DNA of 64,000 nucleotides, from positions 558,001 to 622,000 of the forward strand of contig NZ_JAFFSX010000001.1 of the NCBI RefSeq assembly GCF_017948485.1. Reading direction: 5' to 3'. Below the pieces are notes generated by a model. That model made no database searches. It saw only the letters and a list, made by a program, of their open reading frames with translations, and was not told where the DNA came from. Numbering within the stretch: position 1 is the first letter of the stretch; every line of letters begins with the position of its first letter. Shown here piece by piece: positions 16,201-25,987 of the stretch. The translations under genes and the position numbers were made by a program. This stretch comes from Streptomyces sp. GESEQ-35. GTDB lineage: Bacteria; Actinomycetota; Actinomycetes; Streptomycetales; Streptomycetaceae.

Positions 16201-19200
16201 ATGACGTACATCGCAGGTCCGCGCACCCGTGCGAGACGCAGGGCGGGCCGTCTCGCAGGCCTGATGACCGCGTCGCTGTTCCTGGGCCTCGCCGCACCCG
16301 CGCAGGCCGCGGACACCGCGGACGTCACCGAGGGGCCGGCCCTCTGGTACAAGCTGGACGCCGCCTCCGGCAGCACCGTCGCCGACGCCTCCGGCAACGG
16401 CCGCGACGGCACGGTGAGCGGGACCGCCGACTGGACGGGCAACGGGCAGGGGCTCGCCTTCAACGGCTCCGACTCCTACATCAAGGTGCCGGACGACGTG
16501 ATGAAGGGTCTGGACGCGATCACCGTCTCGACCGATGTGCTGGTCGACTCCGCGCAGTCCACGCCGTACTTCATCTACGGCTTCGGCAACTCCAGCGGGA
16601 GCAGCGGGAACGGGTACCTGTTCACCACCGGCAACTCCCTGCGCACCTCGATCGCGACCGGCAACTGGTCGACGGAGCAGACCACCAGGCCGGCCGACTC
16701 GCACAACCTGACCCGCGCGGTGTGGAAGCACCTCACCTACACGCAGACCGGCTCGACAGGTGTGCTGTACGAGGACGGCGTCGAAGTCGGCCGCAACACC
16801 TCCGTCACCATCACCCCTGGCGCCATCGGCTCCGGCACCACGACCGCCAACTACATAGGAAAGTCGGTCTACTCCGGCGACAAGCTCTTCAAGGGCAGGA
16901 TCCGCGACTTCCGGATCTACGACCGTGCGCTGGACGCCTCCCAGGTCGAGCAGCTCGCCCTTCCCGTAGCCACACAGGGCATCGCCGACGACAAGGCGGC
17001 GCTGAGTCTCGGTGACACCTCCGCCCTCACGGCCGACCTGGACCTGCCGAGGACCGGGACGGCCGGCGGTTCCACGATCGGCTGGGCCAGCGACAACACC
17101 TCCGTGGTGTCCGACACCGGCAAGGTCACCCGCCCCGCCGCCGGCGAACCGGACGCCCACGCCACGCTGACGGCGACCCTCAAAAAGGGAGCCGTGACGG
17201 ACACCAAGAGCTTCGACGTCACGGTTCTCCCCGCCTTCGACGACCAGACGGCCGCCCAGCAGTCCGCCGAGGCCCTCGCCGTCCACAACCTCGACGACGT
17301 CCGCGGCAACCTCGCCCTCCCGGCGGCCGGTTCCTACGGCACCAAGGTCGCCTGGTCCTCCGCGAACCCGGACGTGGTCTCGGCCGACGGCGTCGTCCAC
17401 CGACCCCCGCACGGCGACGGCGCAATCACCGTCGAGCTGACCGCCACCGTCACGAAGGGCGAGGCGACGGCGACCCGCGCCTTCACCGCGAGCGTCCCCG
17501 AACTCCCCGCGAAACAAGCCCTCAAGGGCTATATGTTCAGCTACTTCACCGGCGAGGGCACCTCGGACGGCGAGCAGCTCTACGCCGCCCTCAGCAAGGG
17601 CAACGACCCGCTGAAATGGCGGGAGTTGAACGACGGCAAGCCGGTCCTGACCTCCACGCTCGGCGAGAAGGGCCTGCGCGACCCGTTCATCATCCGCTCC
17701 CCCGAGGGCGACAAGTTCTACCGGATCGCCACCGACCTACGGATCTACGGCAACGGCGACTGGGACGCCGCCCAGCGCACCGGCAGCAAGTCCATCATGG
17801 TCTGGGAGTCCACCGACCTGGTGCACTGGACGAACCAGCGGCTGGTCAAGGTCTCCCCCGACAGCGCGGGCAACACCTGGGCACCGGAGGCGTTCTACGA
17901 CGCGCAGCGCGGCGAGTACGTCGTCTTCTGGGCGTCGAAGCTGTACGACAACGAGGCGCACTCGGGCGACACGTACAACCGCATGATGTACGCGACGACC
18001 CGCGACTTCCACACCTTCAGCGAGCCCAAGGTCTGGATCGACCGCGGTTACTCGGTCATCGACTCGACGATGATCCAGCACGACGGCACGTACTACCGCC
18101 TTTCGAAGGACGAGCGGAACAACAGCTCCTCGACTCCCAACAGCAAGTTCATCTTCGAGGAGAAGAGCGACTCGATCCTGAACCCGTCCTGGGACGCGGT
18201 TGCCGAGGGGATCGGCAAGGGTGCGATGAGCGCGGCCGAGGGGCCGTTGGTCTTCAAGTCGAACACCGAGGACAAGTGGTACGCGTTCCTCGACGAGTTC
18301 GGCGGCCGCGGCTACATACCGTTCGAGACGACCGACCTCGATTCCGGCACCTGGACCCCGTCCGCGGACTACGACCTGCCCGCCAGGCCGCGCCACGGCA
18401 CCGTCCTCCCGGTCACCCAGGCCGAGTACGACCGGCTGTTGCGGGCCTACCAGCCGGACCAGCTCGTCGAGGGCGTCGAGGACGTGTCCGTGAAGACGCG
18501 GATCGGTGACGCCCCTGTCCTGCCCGCCACCGCGATCGCCAGGTATGCCGACGGCGTCGAGCGCCCCGTAGCGGTCACCTGGGAGGACGTACCGGAGTCG
18601 AAGTACACCCAGGCCGGCACCTTCACGGTGACGGGCGGCTTGCCGGACGGGTCCGCGATCCCGGTCCGCGCCGAGGTCACCGTGTCGGAGGAAGGCCCGG
18701 ACGTTCCGGCCGACCTGCTGCTGGACTACGACTTCGACGAGACGGGCGGCAGCATCGCCCGGGACTCCAGCGGCCACGGCTACCACGGCACTTATGTCCG
18801 TACGCCCGACTTCGGGACCGGCGTGCACGGCGGCTCGTTCAAGATGTCCGGCGACTCGGACACGTCCCCCTACGTGAAGATCCCGAACGGCGTGCTGAAG
18901 AACGCCGACAGCGTGACCGTGTCGACGTACGCCAAGTGGCAGGGCGGCAACAGCTTCCAGTGGCTTTTCGGGCTCGGGCCCGACAGCGACAAGTACCTCT
19001 TCGCCACCCCCTCCAACGGCGGCTCCAGCCTGTACTCGGCGATCACCAAGGCGAGTTGGACGGCGGAGTCGAAGCTCACGGCCGGTTCGCAGCTCACGCC
19101 CGGCGAGTGGCGGCACGTCACCGTGACCCTCGACGGCCCGACCGGCACGATGGTCCTCTACGTCGACGGCATCGAGGCGGCCCGTACGACGACCACCGTC

Positions 19201-21399
19201 AAGCCGTCCGAGCTGTACGACGCGAACAAGGACTACAGCGGCTACATCGGCCGCTCCCTGTACTCGGCCGACCCGTACTTCGGCGGCGAGGTCGACGACT
19301 TCCGCATCTACGACCGGGCCCTGTCGGCCGCAGAGGTCATGGAGCTCAGCGGGAACACCGCGGGCATCGCCAAGGCGACGCACCCCGCGCTGAAGGTCGC
19401 CGCGCTCATCGACAACGCGAGCGGCAGGATCACGCTACCGATGACGGAGGGCACCGACCTCACCGCCCTCGCACCGGAGTTCACCCTCGCCCACGGAGCG
19501 GCGATCAGCCCCGCCTCCGGCAGCGTCCACGACTTCACCGAGCCGGTGACGTACGAGGTGACCGGGTCCGACGGCACAAAGCGGACCTGGACGGTCTCGG
19601 CGCTGATCATGAAGAGCCCGGTCCTGCCCGGCCTCAACGCCGACCCGAACATCGTCCGCTTCGGCGACACCTTCTACATGTATCCGACCACCGACGGCTT
19701 CGAGGGCTGGAGCGGCACGCAGTTCAAGGCGTACTCCTCCACCGACCTGGTCCACTGGAAGGACCACGGCGTCATCCTCGACCTCGGTCCCGACGTCTCC
19801 TGGGCGGACAGCAGGGCCTGGGCGCCGACGATCGCCGAGAAGGACGGCAAGTACTACTTCTACTTCTGCGCCGACGCGAACATCGGTGTCGCCGTGTCCG
19901 ACTCGCCGACCGGTCCGTTCAAGGACGCGCTCGGGCAACCGCTGCTCAAAGCAGGCCAGTTGAGCGGGCAGATGATCGACCCGGCGGTGTTCACCGACGA
20001 CGACGGGAAGTCGTACCTCTACTGGGGCAACGGCCACGCCTACGTGGCTCCGCTGAACGACGACATGACCTCCATCGACACCGCGAACGTCGAGGACATG
20101 ACCCCCAGCGGCTACAACGAGGGCACTTTCGTCATCAAGCGCAAGAGCACCTACTACTTCATGTGGTCGGAGAACGACACCCGCGACGAGAACTACCGCG
20201 TCGCCTACGCCACCGGCCCCTCCCCCACCGGCCCGTGGACCAAGCACGGCGTGATCCTGGAGAAGGACCTCTCGCTCGGCATCAAGGGTCCCGGCCACCA
20301 CTCCGTCGTCCAGGTGCCGAACAGCGACGACTGGTACATCGCCTACCACCGGTTCGCCATCCCCGGCGGTGACGGCACACACCGCGAAACGACCGTCGAC
20401 AGGCTGGAGTTCGACGCGGACGGCCTGATCAAGAAGGTCGTGCCCACCCTGACGAGCATCGACCCGGTGACCATCGTGCACGCCGGTCCGGACGCCGGCG
20501 GGCAGGAAGGCGACGCCATCCCGCTGGACGGCACGCTCTCCGGTGCGGGCAGCGCGAAGTGGACGGCCGAAGCGGGGGCGCCCTGCACGTTCGCCGACAC
20601 GGGTGCGGCGACAACGACGGTCACCTGCACCGACGACGGCACCTACGAACTCACCCTGACCGGCGGCCGCAGCAGCGACACAGCAATCGTCGAGGTGGCC
20701 AACGCGGCACCGGTCATCACCTCCGCCGAGGGACCGCGCTCCCCGGTGTCGGTCGGCAAGCGGGCGGTCGTCACGGCCCGGTTCACCGACCCGGGCACGA
20801 GCGACACCCACACCTGCACGGTCGACTGGAAGGACGGCACCGAGCCGCGGTCCGGCACGGTCACCGCCACCACCTGCCGGGCCGAACACACCTACAGCAA
20901 GGCGGGCATCCGCCGCCCGGTGATCACCCTCACCGACGACGAGGGTGCCTCGGACAGCAGGACTCTCCCCGAACTGATCGTCTACGACCGCTCCGCGGGA
21001 CCGGCCCTCGGCACCGGCGTCTTCAGTTCCCCGGCCGGCGCCTCCCCCGCCGACCCGGACCTGACAGGGAAGGCCGCCTTCTCCTTCACCGCGTTCTACG
21101 CGAAGGGAGCCACCGTTCCCACCGCAAGGGCCTCCTTCGACTTCGGTCCGGCCCGGCTGACGTTCCGCTCGACCGGTTCCGACTGGCTCGTGGTGACCGG
21201 CTCGCGCGCCGTCCACCAGGGATCGGGCACCGTCAACGGCACCAGGGGCTACACCTTCCGCATCACCGCCACCGATGCTCCGGACACCTTCCGCATCAGG
21301 ATCTGGAAGACGTCCGGCGGCGACGTCGTCTACGACAACGCCACCAGCCCGAAGCTCATGGGCATCATCACCCTCGGCAAGGAGGAACCCCCCACATGA
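16201..21399 (+). CDS. Secreted multidomain glycoside hydrolase with two LamG and two GH43 modules
   Basis: A 1732-residue protein from the ATG at 16201. The signal peptide ends near AAPAQAA (residue 37). Order: LamG (about 45-255), Ig-like repeats (265-435), GH43 module 1 (440-750; Asp494 in LRDPFI, Asp621 in SVIDST, Glu680 in SAAEGP), Ig-like (755-830), LamG (837-1050), spacer, GH43 module 2 (1139-1420; Asp1148 in NADPNI, Asp1260 in MIDPAV, Glu1307 in YNEGTF), PKD-like (1500-1590) and an unrecognised C-terminal domain (1605-1732). All six GH43 catalytic acids are present, so both modules should be active five-blade propellers. Likely targets are arabinose-, xylose- or galactose-containing polymers. 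Its stop overlaps the next start by four bases. Confidence 0.93.
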   Translation: MTYIAGPRTRARRRAGRLAGLMTASLFLGLAAPAQAADTADVTEGPALWYKLDAASGSTVADASGNGRDGTVSGTADWTGNGQGLAFNGSDSYIKVPDDVMKGLDAITVSTDVLVDSAQSTPYFIYGFGNSSGSSGNGYLFTTGNSLRTSIATGNWSTEQTTRPADSHNLTRAVWKHLTYTQTGSTGVLYEDGVEVGRNTSVTITPGAIGSGTTTANYIGKSVYSGDKLFKGRIRDFRIYDRALDASQVEQLALPVATQGIADDKAALSLGDTSALTADLDLPRTGTAGGSTIGWASDNTSVVSDTGKVTRPAAGEPDAHATLTATLKKGAVTDTKSFDVTVLPAFDDQTAAQQSAEALAVHNLDDVRGNLALPAAGSYGTKVAWSSANPDVVSADGVVHRPPHGDGAITVELTATVTKGEATATRAFTASVPELPAKQALKGYMFSYFTGEGTSDGEQLYAALSKGNDPLKWRELNDGKPVLTSTLGEKGLRDPFIIRSPEGDKFYRIATDLRIYGNGDWDAAQRTGSKSIMVWESTDLVHWTNQRLVKVSPDSAGNTWAPEAFYDAQRGEYVVFWASKLYDNEAHSGDTYNRMMYATTRDFHTFSEPKVWIDRGYSVIDSTMIQHDGTYYRLSKDERNNSSSTPNSKFIFEEKSDSILNPSWDAVAEGIGKGAMSAAEGPLVFKSNTEDKWYAFLDEFGGRGYIPFETTDLDSGTWTPSADYDLPARPRHGTVLPVTQAEYDRLLRAYQPDQLVEGVEDVSVKTRIGDAPVLPATAIARYADGVERPVAVTWEDVPESKYTQAGTFTVTGGLPDGSAIPVRAEVTVSEEGPDVPADLLLDYDFDETGGSIARDSSGHGYHGTYVRTPDFGTGVHGGSFKMSGDSDTSPYVKIPNGVLKNADSVTVSTYAKWQGGNSFQWLFGLGPDSDKYLFATPSNGGSSLYSAITKASWTAESKLTAGSQLTPGEWRHVTVTLDGPTGTMVLYVDGIEAARTTTTVKPSELYDANKDYSGYIGRSLYSADPYFGGEVDDFRIYDRALSAAEVMELSGNTAGIAKATHPALKVAALIDNASGRITLPMTEGTDLTALAPEFTLAHGAAISPASGSVHDFTEPVTYEVTGSDGTKRTWTVSALIMKSPVLPGLNADPNIVRFGDTFYMYPTTDGFEGWSGTQFKAYSSTDLVHWKDHGVILDLGPDVSWADSRAWAPTIAEKDGKYYFYFCADANIGVAVSDSPTGPFKDALGQPLLKAGQLSGQMIDPAVFTDDDGKSYLYWGNGHAYVAPLNDDMTSIDTANVEDMTPSGYNEGTFVIKRKSTYYFMWSENDTRDENYRVAYATGPSPTGPWTKHGVILEKDLSLGIKGPGHHSVVQVPNSDDWYIAYHRFAIPGGDGTHRETTVDRLEFDADGLIKKVVPTLTSIDPVTIVHAGPDAGGQEGDAIPLDGTLSGAGSAKWTAEAGAPCTFADTGAATTTVTCTDDGTYELTLTGGRSSDTAIVEVANAAPVITSAEGPRSPVSVGKRAVVTARFTDPGTSDTHTCTVDWKDGTEPRSGTVTATTCRAEHTYSKAGIRRPVITLTDDEGASDSRTLPELIVYDRSAGPALGTGVFSSPAGASPADPDLTGKAAFSFTAFYAKGATVPTARASFDFGPARLTFRSTGSDWLVVTGSRAVHQGSGTVNGTRGYTFRITATDAPDTFRIRIWKTSGGDVVYDNATSPKLMGIITLGKEEPPT

Positions 21400-22034
21400 G
21401 TTCACGACAGACCCAGGAACGCACTGACCGAACGGCCATACCCCGGCGCGGCAAACTGGTCGTCGCCGCCCTGGCGGCCGCCCTGTTAGTGGGCCCCGGC
21501 GTGGCGCAGGCCGCACCGCAGACGGCACCCGTTCCCCAGGAACAGGTGGCGGCGGCCACCATCACCTGGACGCTCGAGCGGGCGGCCAACCCCACTCAGG
21601 ACCAGTTGACGGCGTACAACCTCATCACGACGGCCATGAACGCGGCAGTGGCCCGTTACAACAACCTCAGCGACCTGGGCAAGACCATCACCGTCCGCTA
21701 CGACCCGGGCGTACCCACCGCCGACGGCAACATCAACGGAACCATCCGCTTCGGCAACCGTAGTTACATGACTGAGCGGACCGCGCTGCACGAGATCGCC
21801 CACACCATCGGCGTGGGCACCAGTTCGGGCTGGAACTCCCTGGGATCCAGCGGAACTTGGCGTGGCACGCAGGCCACGGCGCTCGTCAGGCAGTTCGACG
21901 GTTCGAGCGCCACGCTGTCCACCGGCGGCGGGCACTTCTGGCCCTACGGCCTGAACTACGAGAACGAGTTCTCGAACACCGCGGCCGACCGCCACGTGCA
22001 GATCGTCGCTGCCATGGTGCGTGACGGTCTGTAA
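21396..22034 (+). CDS. Secreted HExxH metalloprotease-like protein
   Basis: A 212-residue protein. It starts at the ATGA overlap with the GH43 gene, so translation is coupled. A signal peptide spans residues 20-40 (LVVAALAAALLVGPGVAQAA). The mature part carries His132-Glu133-x-x-His136 in ALHEIAHTIGVGTSSGW, a gluzincin/metzincin-like zinc site whose third ligand is not obvious. Proteins of this type usually sit beside lectin or glycosidase domains in Streptomyces, sometimes fused to them. It may process glycoproteins so the glycosidases can reach the glycans, or the coupled GH43 enzyme itself; both ideas are inference. Confidence 0.8.
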   Translation: MSSRQTQERTDRTAIPRRGKLVVAALAAALLVGPGVAQAAPQTAPVPQEQVAAATITWTLERAANPTQDQLTAYNLITTAMNAAVARYNNLSDLGKTITVRYDPGVPTADGNINGTIRFGNRSYMTERTALHEIAHTIGVGTSSGWNSLGSSGTWRGTQATALVRQFDGSSATLSTGGGHFWPYGLNYENEFSNTAADRHVQIVAAMVRDGL

Positions 22035-22055
22035 CTTCAGGATGGGTGTCTCAGC

Positions 22056-22090
22056 GGGCGCATCCGGGGTATCGCACTCCGGATGCGCCC
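22056..22090 (+). terminator. Hairpin terminator after the HExxH gene
   Basis: GGGCGCATCCGG (22056-22067) pairs perfectly with CCGGATGCGCCC (22079-22090) across an 11-base loop, 22 bases after the stop codon. There is no strong T-run, as is usual in high-GC genomes. Confidence 0.8.
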
Positions 22091-22246
22091 TCGTGCGTAG
22101 TCCCGCGACACCGTTCACCCCGCCTTCACCGCCAGGACGCGCAAGCCGCTCCCCTCACTCCGGACGTCCTCCTACCCTCGGGACGCTCCACGTCAGGCTC
22201 TGCTTCCTGTTCTTCATGTGCCCCTCCGCGAAAGGCGACTGCACAT

Positions 22247-24676
22247 ATGCGCTCCTATCGACCGCGCACGGCAAGACGCTTCGGCACCAGATCCGCGACC
22301 GCTCTGCTCGCCACCGCACTCGCCGTGGCCGCGCCGTTCCCCGGCTCGGCGGCCGAGGGGCCGACCCAGCGGCCCTCCGCGCTCGTGGATCCGCTGATCG
22401 GCTCCGCGAACGGCGGCAACACCTATCCCGGTGCCACCCTCCCGTACGGGATGATCGCCTGGTCCCCGACGAGCACCACGGGCGACCAGACCAGCACGGG
22501 AGCGGCCAACGGCTACCAGTACGACACCACGCGCATCCGCGGTCTGAGCCTGACCCATGTCAACGGGGCCGGCTGCAATCCCGGTGCCGCGGGCGACGTA
22601 CCGATCATGCCGTTCGTCGGCGACGTCACGTCCTCGCCCTCCGCGGACACCAAGGACGCCGTCTACGCCGCCGACTTCTCGCACGCCGACGAGAAGGCCG
22701 TGCCCGGCCGCTACACCCTCGGCCTCAAGTCCGGCGCCACGGCCGACCTGTCGGTCAGCAAGCGCGCGGGCGTCGCGGACTTCACGTTCCCGAGCGACCA
22801 GCCGGCCAACCTGCTCTTCCGCGTCTCCAACTCCCTCAACGGCAGCGAGGACGCGCACGTCGACATCGACGCCGCCCACCGCAAGGTGACCGGATGGGTA
22901 CTCACCGGCGCCTTCTGCGGGCGCCGCGCCAACGGCGGGGTCAACAACCGCAAGAGCTACTACAAGCTGCACTTCAGCGCCTCCTTCGACCGTGCCTTCT
23001 CCTCGGTCGGCACCTGGAAGGACGGCACGCTCTCCCCCGGTTCGGCCATGGCCTCAGGAGGCGAGGGATACGCGACCGGCGCGGACCGCGCGGGTCGCGG
23101 CTCCGGCGGCTGGGTCGGCTTCGACACCAGCTCCGACAACGATGTCCACATGCGGCTCGGCATCTCGTACGTGAGCCTTGCCGGCGCCGAGGCCAACCTG
23201 CGGGACGAGGTCGAGCCGGACGCGAGTGTGGCCGACGTGGCCGAGGCCGGGGCGCGGGCCTGGGACCGTGAACTGAACACCGTCCGGATCGAGGGCGGCA
23301 GCGCGGCCCGCCGCCAGACGTTCTACACCGCGCTCTACCACTCCCTCATGCAGCCGAACCTGATCAGCGACACCGACGGCCGCTACTGGGGCATGGACCA
23401 GGCCGTCCACCGGCTGGCGCGTGGACAGCGGGCGCAGTACAGCAACTTCTCCGGCTGGGACCAGTACCGCGCCCAGATCCAACTGCTCGCCCTGCTGAAG
23501 CCCACCGTGGCGGGCGACTTCGCGCAGTCGCTGTACAACTTCGCGCGGCAGAACGGCGGGGTGTGGGACCGCTGGGTACACGTCAGCGGCGCCACTCATG
23601 TCATGACCGGCGACCCGTCCGCGGCGACGCTGGCGACGTTCTATGCCATGGGCGTGCGCAACTTCGACTACGAGGGGGCCTTCGACTCGCTTGTCCGCCA
23701 GGCCACCGTGCCCCACCCCGACGGACTGTCGGACGCCGGCTGCCCCGGCCAGTGCGTGGGCCAACGCCCCAACCTGGCCCAGTACTTGAGCTCGCAGTAC
23801 GCCGCCCAGGACGTGTGCCACTGCTGGGGCGGTGCCGCCGAGACCCTGGAGGACGCCGTCGCGGACTCCGCGCTCGCCAAGTGGGCGAAGCTGCTCGGAC
23901 GGGAGACGGAGGCCGAGGTCTTCACCGGACGCGCCGCCTACTGGCGCAACGTCTTCAACCCCGAAGCCACCACCGGTGCCGGCTACATCCAGGCCCGCCG
24001 GCTCGACGGCTCCTGGGTCACCCCCTTCAACCCCGCCGGCGACCTCGGCTTCGCCCAGGGCACCAGCGCCACCTACACCTGGATGGTGCCGCAGGACGTC
24101 CAGGGGCTGGCCGTCGCGATGGGCGGCCGGGAGGTCGCCGCCGCACGGCTGGACGGCTTCTTCCACAAGGCGGACGGCTCCTGGTCGGTCCGCGGCGGCG
24201 ACCCGCTGCGCTACGACCCGACCAACGAGCCCGGCATTCACGCCCCTTGGCTCTACAACGCGCTCGGACAGCCCTGGAAGACCCAGGCGACCGTGCGCCA
24301 GATCCTCGACACCGTCTACGGCACCGGACCTTCGGGCCTGCCCGGCAATGACGACCTGGGCACCATGTCCGCCTGGTACGTCTTCTCCGCCCTGGGCCTG
24401 TATCCGCAGACCCCGGGCAGCGCCTCCCTGCTGCTGGGAGCCCCGCTCTTCCGCACCGCGGTGGTGGACCGGCCCGGCCGCAGAGACATCACCGTCAACG
24501 CCCCCGACGCCGACGACACACACGTGTACGTGGACGCCGTACGCCTCGACGGACGGGCGCATCAGAAGTCCTGGACGGATGCCGGTCTGACACGATCGGG
24601 CGGCTCCCTCACCTTCCGTCTCACCGAGCAGCCGAACACCCAGTGGGCAACCGACCCGGGCGGTCTGCCGCAGTGA
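22247..24676 (+). CDS. Secreted GH92 alpha-mannosidase
   Basis: An 809-residue protein from the ATG at 22247, with a signal peptide ending near PFPGSAAEG. It is full length for GH92. The N-terminal beta-sandwich begins VDPLIGSANGGNTYPGATLP, with the HVNGAGCNPGAAGDVPIMP element. The alpha/alpha toroid has NFSGWDQYRAQIQLL, GIHAPWLYNALGQPWKTQ and the signature GNDDLGTMSAWYVFSALGLY with its Asp pair. GH92 enzymes are calcium-dependent, inverting exo-alpha-mannosidases acting on N-glycans and mannans. It sits between the terminator of the GH43 unit and the convergent lacI gene. It probably works with the GH38 enzyme encoded at 29177. Confidence 0.95.
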   Translation: MRSYRPRTARRFGTRSATALLATALAVAAPFPGSAAEGPTQRPSALVDPLIGSANGGNTYPGATLPYGMIAWSPTSTTGDQTSTGAANGYQYDTTRIRGLSLTHVNGAGCNPGAAGDVPIMPFVGDVTSSPSADTKDAVYAADFSHADEKAVPGRYTLGLKSGATADLSVSKRAGVADFTFPSDQPANLLFRVSNSLNGSEDAHVDIDAAHRKVTGWVLTGAFCGRRANGGVNNRKSYYKLHFSASFDRAFSSVGTWKDGTLSPGSAMASGGEGYATGADRAGRGSGGWVGFDTSSDNDVHMRLGISYVSLAGAEANLRDEVEPDASVADVAEAGARAWDRELNTVRIEGGSAARRQTFYTALYHSLMQPNLISDTDGRYWGMDQAVHRLARGQRAQYSNFSGWDQYRAQIQLLALLKPTVAGDFAQSLYNFARQNGGVWDRWVHVSGATHVMTGDPSAATLATFYAMGVRNFDYEGAFDSLVRQATVPHPDGLSDAGCPGQCVGQRPNLAQYLSSQYAAQDVCHCWGGAAETLEDAVADSALAKWAKLLGRETEAEVFTGRAAYWRNVFNPEATTGAGYIQARRLDGSWVTPFNPAGDLGFAQGTSATYTWMVPQDVQGLAVAMGGREVAAARLDGFFHKADGSWSVRGGDPLRYDPTNEPGIHAPWLYNALGQPWKTQATVRQILDTVYGTGPSGLPGNDDLGTMSAWYVFSALGLYPQTPGSASLLLGAPLFRTAVVDRPGRRDITVNAPDADDTHVYVDAVRLDGRAHQKSWTDAGLTRSGGSLTFRLTEQPNTQWATDPGGLPQ

Positions 24677-24682
24677 CTCGCC

Positions 24683-24708
24683 TGTGGGCCTGGCATGCCG
24701 GGCCCACA
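24683..24708. terminator. Bidirectional hairpin between GH92 and lacI genes
   Basis: TGTGGGCC (24683-24690) pairs with GGCCCACA (24701-24708). The ten bases between can extend the stem (TGGCATGCCG). It lies between two convergent stop codons. Confidence 0.75.
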
Positions 24709-24742
24709 CCGGCCCTTCCAAGAAGCGAGCGGTGAGCGCCGC

Positions 24743-25744
24743 CTATGCCGATTCACGCAGCCGCAGTTGCGCCCCCACCACCAGTTCGTCGCTACCGAGC
24801 GGACCGCTTCCGGTCAGCAGCCGGGCCGCCTGTTCGACGGCGAGCGCCCCGAGCCCACGCGTGTCCAGGGCCACGGTGGACAGCGGCGGTTCGACGAGTT
24901 CGCCGAGCTGGAGGCCGTCGAAGCCGATCACGGCAAGGTCTGCGGGGATCCGAAGCCCGAGCCGGCGCGCGGCGCGCAGTGCTCCTATGGCGATGATGTC
25001 GTTGAACGTGAACACTGCGGTCACGTCGGGGTGGCGGGCGAGGAGCTCCTGGAGTGCGCTCTCCCCGCCCGGGACGCTCTGGTCCGCGCGGCTCACGGAG
25101 CCGGCGTCCAGTCCACAGGCCGACATCGCGGCGTCGAACCAGTCGTGCCGGATGCTCGGCTGGGACCGTTCCGCGTGATCGAGCATGCCGATGCGCCGGT
25201 GCCCCGCCTCGGCCAGATGCCTGATCGCGGCATGGACGCCGTCCTTGCCGTCGATGCGGATCGAGCTGAACCGCTCGGTGCGGTCGCCCCGGTCGATGAG
25301 CACCACGGGGAGCCCCCGGGTCAGCTTGTCGATCTCGTCCTCGGACTGACTCAGGTAACCCACCACGGCATCCACCTGCGAGGCGATCACCTCAAGCGTG
25401 CCCCGCTCTTCCTCGATGCGGTCTCCGGTGTCGTACACGACCACGTGCCAGCCGTGCCCCCGCGCCGCGTCCAGCGCGGCGGCCGCGACCTCGGTGAAGA
25501 ACGGGTTGAGCAGATCGGGGATCACCAGTCCGACGCTGATCGTGTCCTGTCGGACCAGTCCCCGGGCGAACCGGCTCGGCCGGTATCCCAACGCAAGGGC
25601 GGCGTCCAGCACGCGCTGCTTGGTGGTGACACCGATCTCGCCCTTGTCGTTGAGGGCCCGCGACACGGTCTGCCGGGACACTCCGGCGCTCCGGGCCACA
25701 TCGTCGATCGTCACCCTGCGGGGTCCGGTCCCCGACGACGCCAT
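24743..25744 (-). CDS. LacI family repressor of the sugar-uptake operon
   Basis: A 333-residue protein. ATG at 25742-25744 is preferred over the adjacent GTG because GGAGG lies six bases before it. The N-terminal HTH is VTIDDVARSAGVSRQTVSRA with the hinge KQRVLDAALALGYRPSRFAR. The rest is a periplasmic-binding-type effector domain ending in IPADLAVIGFDGLQLGELVE and PPLSTVALDTRGLG. It is divergent from the ABC importer operon and separated by 243 bases that contain the perfect palindrome at 25873-25884, so it most likely represses that operon and possibly itself. The inducer is probably a mannoside or galactoside released by the island's enzymes. Confidence 0.93.
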   Translation of the reverse strand: MASSGTGPRRVTIDDVARSAGVSRQTVSRALNDKGEIGVTTKQRVLDAALALGYRPSRFARGLVRQDTISVGLVIPDLLNPFFTEVAAAALDAARGHGWHVVVYDTGDRIEEERGTLEVIASQVDAVVGYLSQSEDEIDKLTRGLPVVLIDRGDRTERFSSIRIDGKDGVHAAIRHLAEAGHRRIGMLDHAERSQPSIRHDWFDAAMSACGLDAGSVSRADQSVPGGESALQELLARHPDVTAVFTFNDIIAIGALRAARRLGLRIPADLAVIGFDGLQLGELVEPPLSTVALDTRGLGALAVEQAARLLTGSGPLGSDELVVGAQLRLRESA

Positions 25745-25859
25745 CACTCACCTCCGCGAAATTGCCGACGCGCGTGCGCCGCAGGGACACCGAGTATGCC
25801 GGGGGGCGACGGAGCCTTGACACTCCGGCGTATGGAAGCCCACACTCCCAATCAATTCC

Positions 25860-25897
25860 CGTTACCGCTCCCGTGAGCGCTCACGTTACCGCTCACG
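25860..25897. promoter_or_regulatory. LacI operator with flanking direct repeats
   Basis: GTGAGCGCTCAC at 25873-25884 is a perfect 12-bp palindrome of the LacI operator type. It is framed by two copies of CGTTACCGCTCnCG (25860-25873 and 25884-25897), each overlapping its edge. It lies about 90 bases before the substrate-binding protein start and 115 bases before the repressor start, well placed to control both. Confidence 0.8.
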
Positions 25898-25987
25898 GCC
25901 CCTCATTCCAACCAGAAGGCATCCGCCTCCAGGTGTCAACGTCGACCCGCCTAGCACCGTCGCTAGTCGTTATCTGGAACGGAAGAC

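Noticed and set aside
19435..21528. A 697-codon minus-strand frame under the GH43 gene
   Set aside because: It overlaps the GH43 catalytic module and PKD region, which have clear motifs; its own translation has none.
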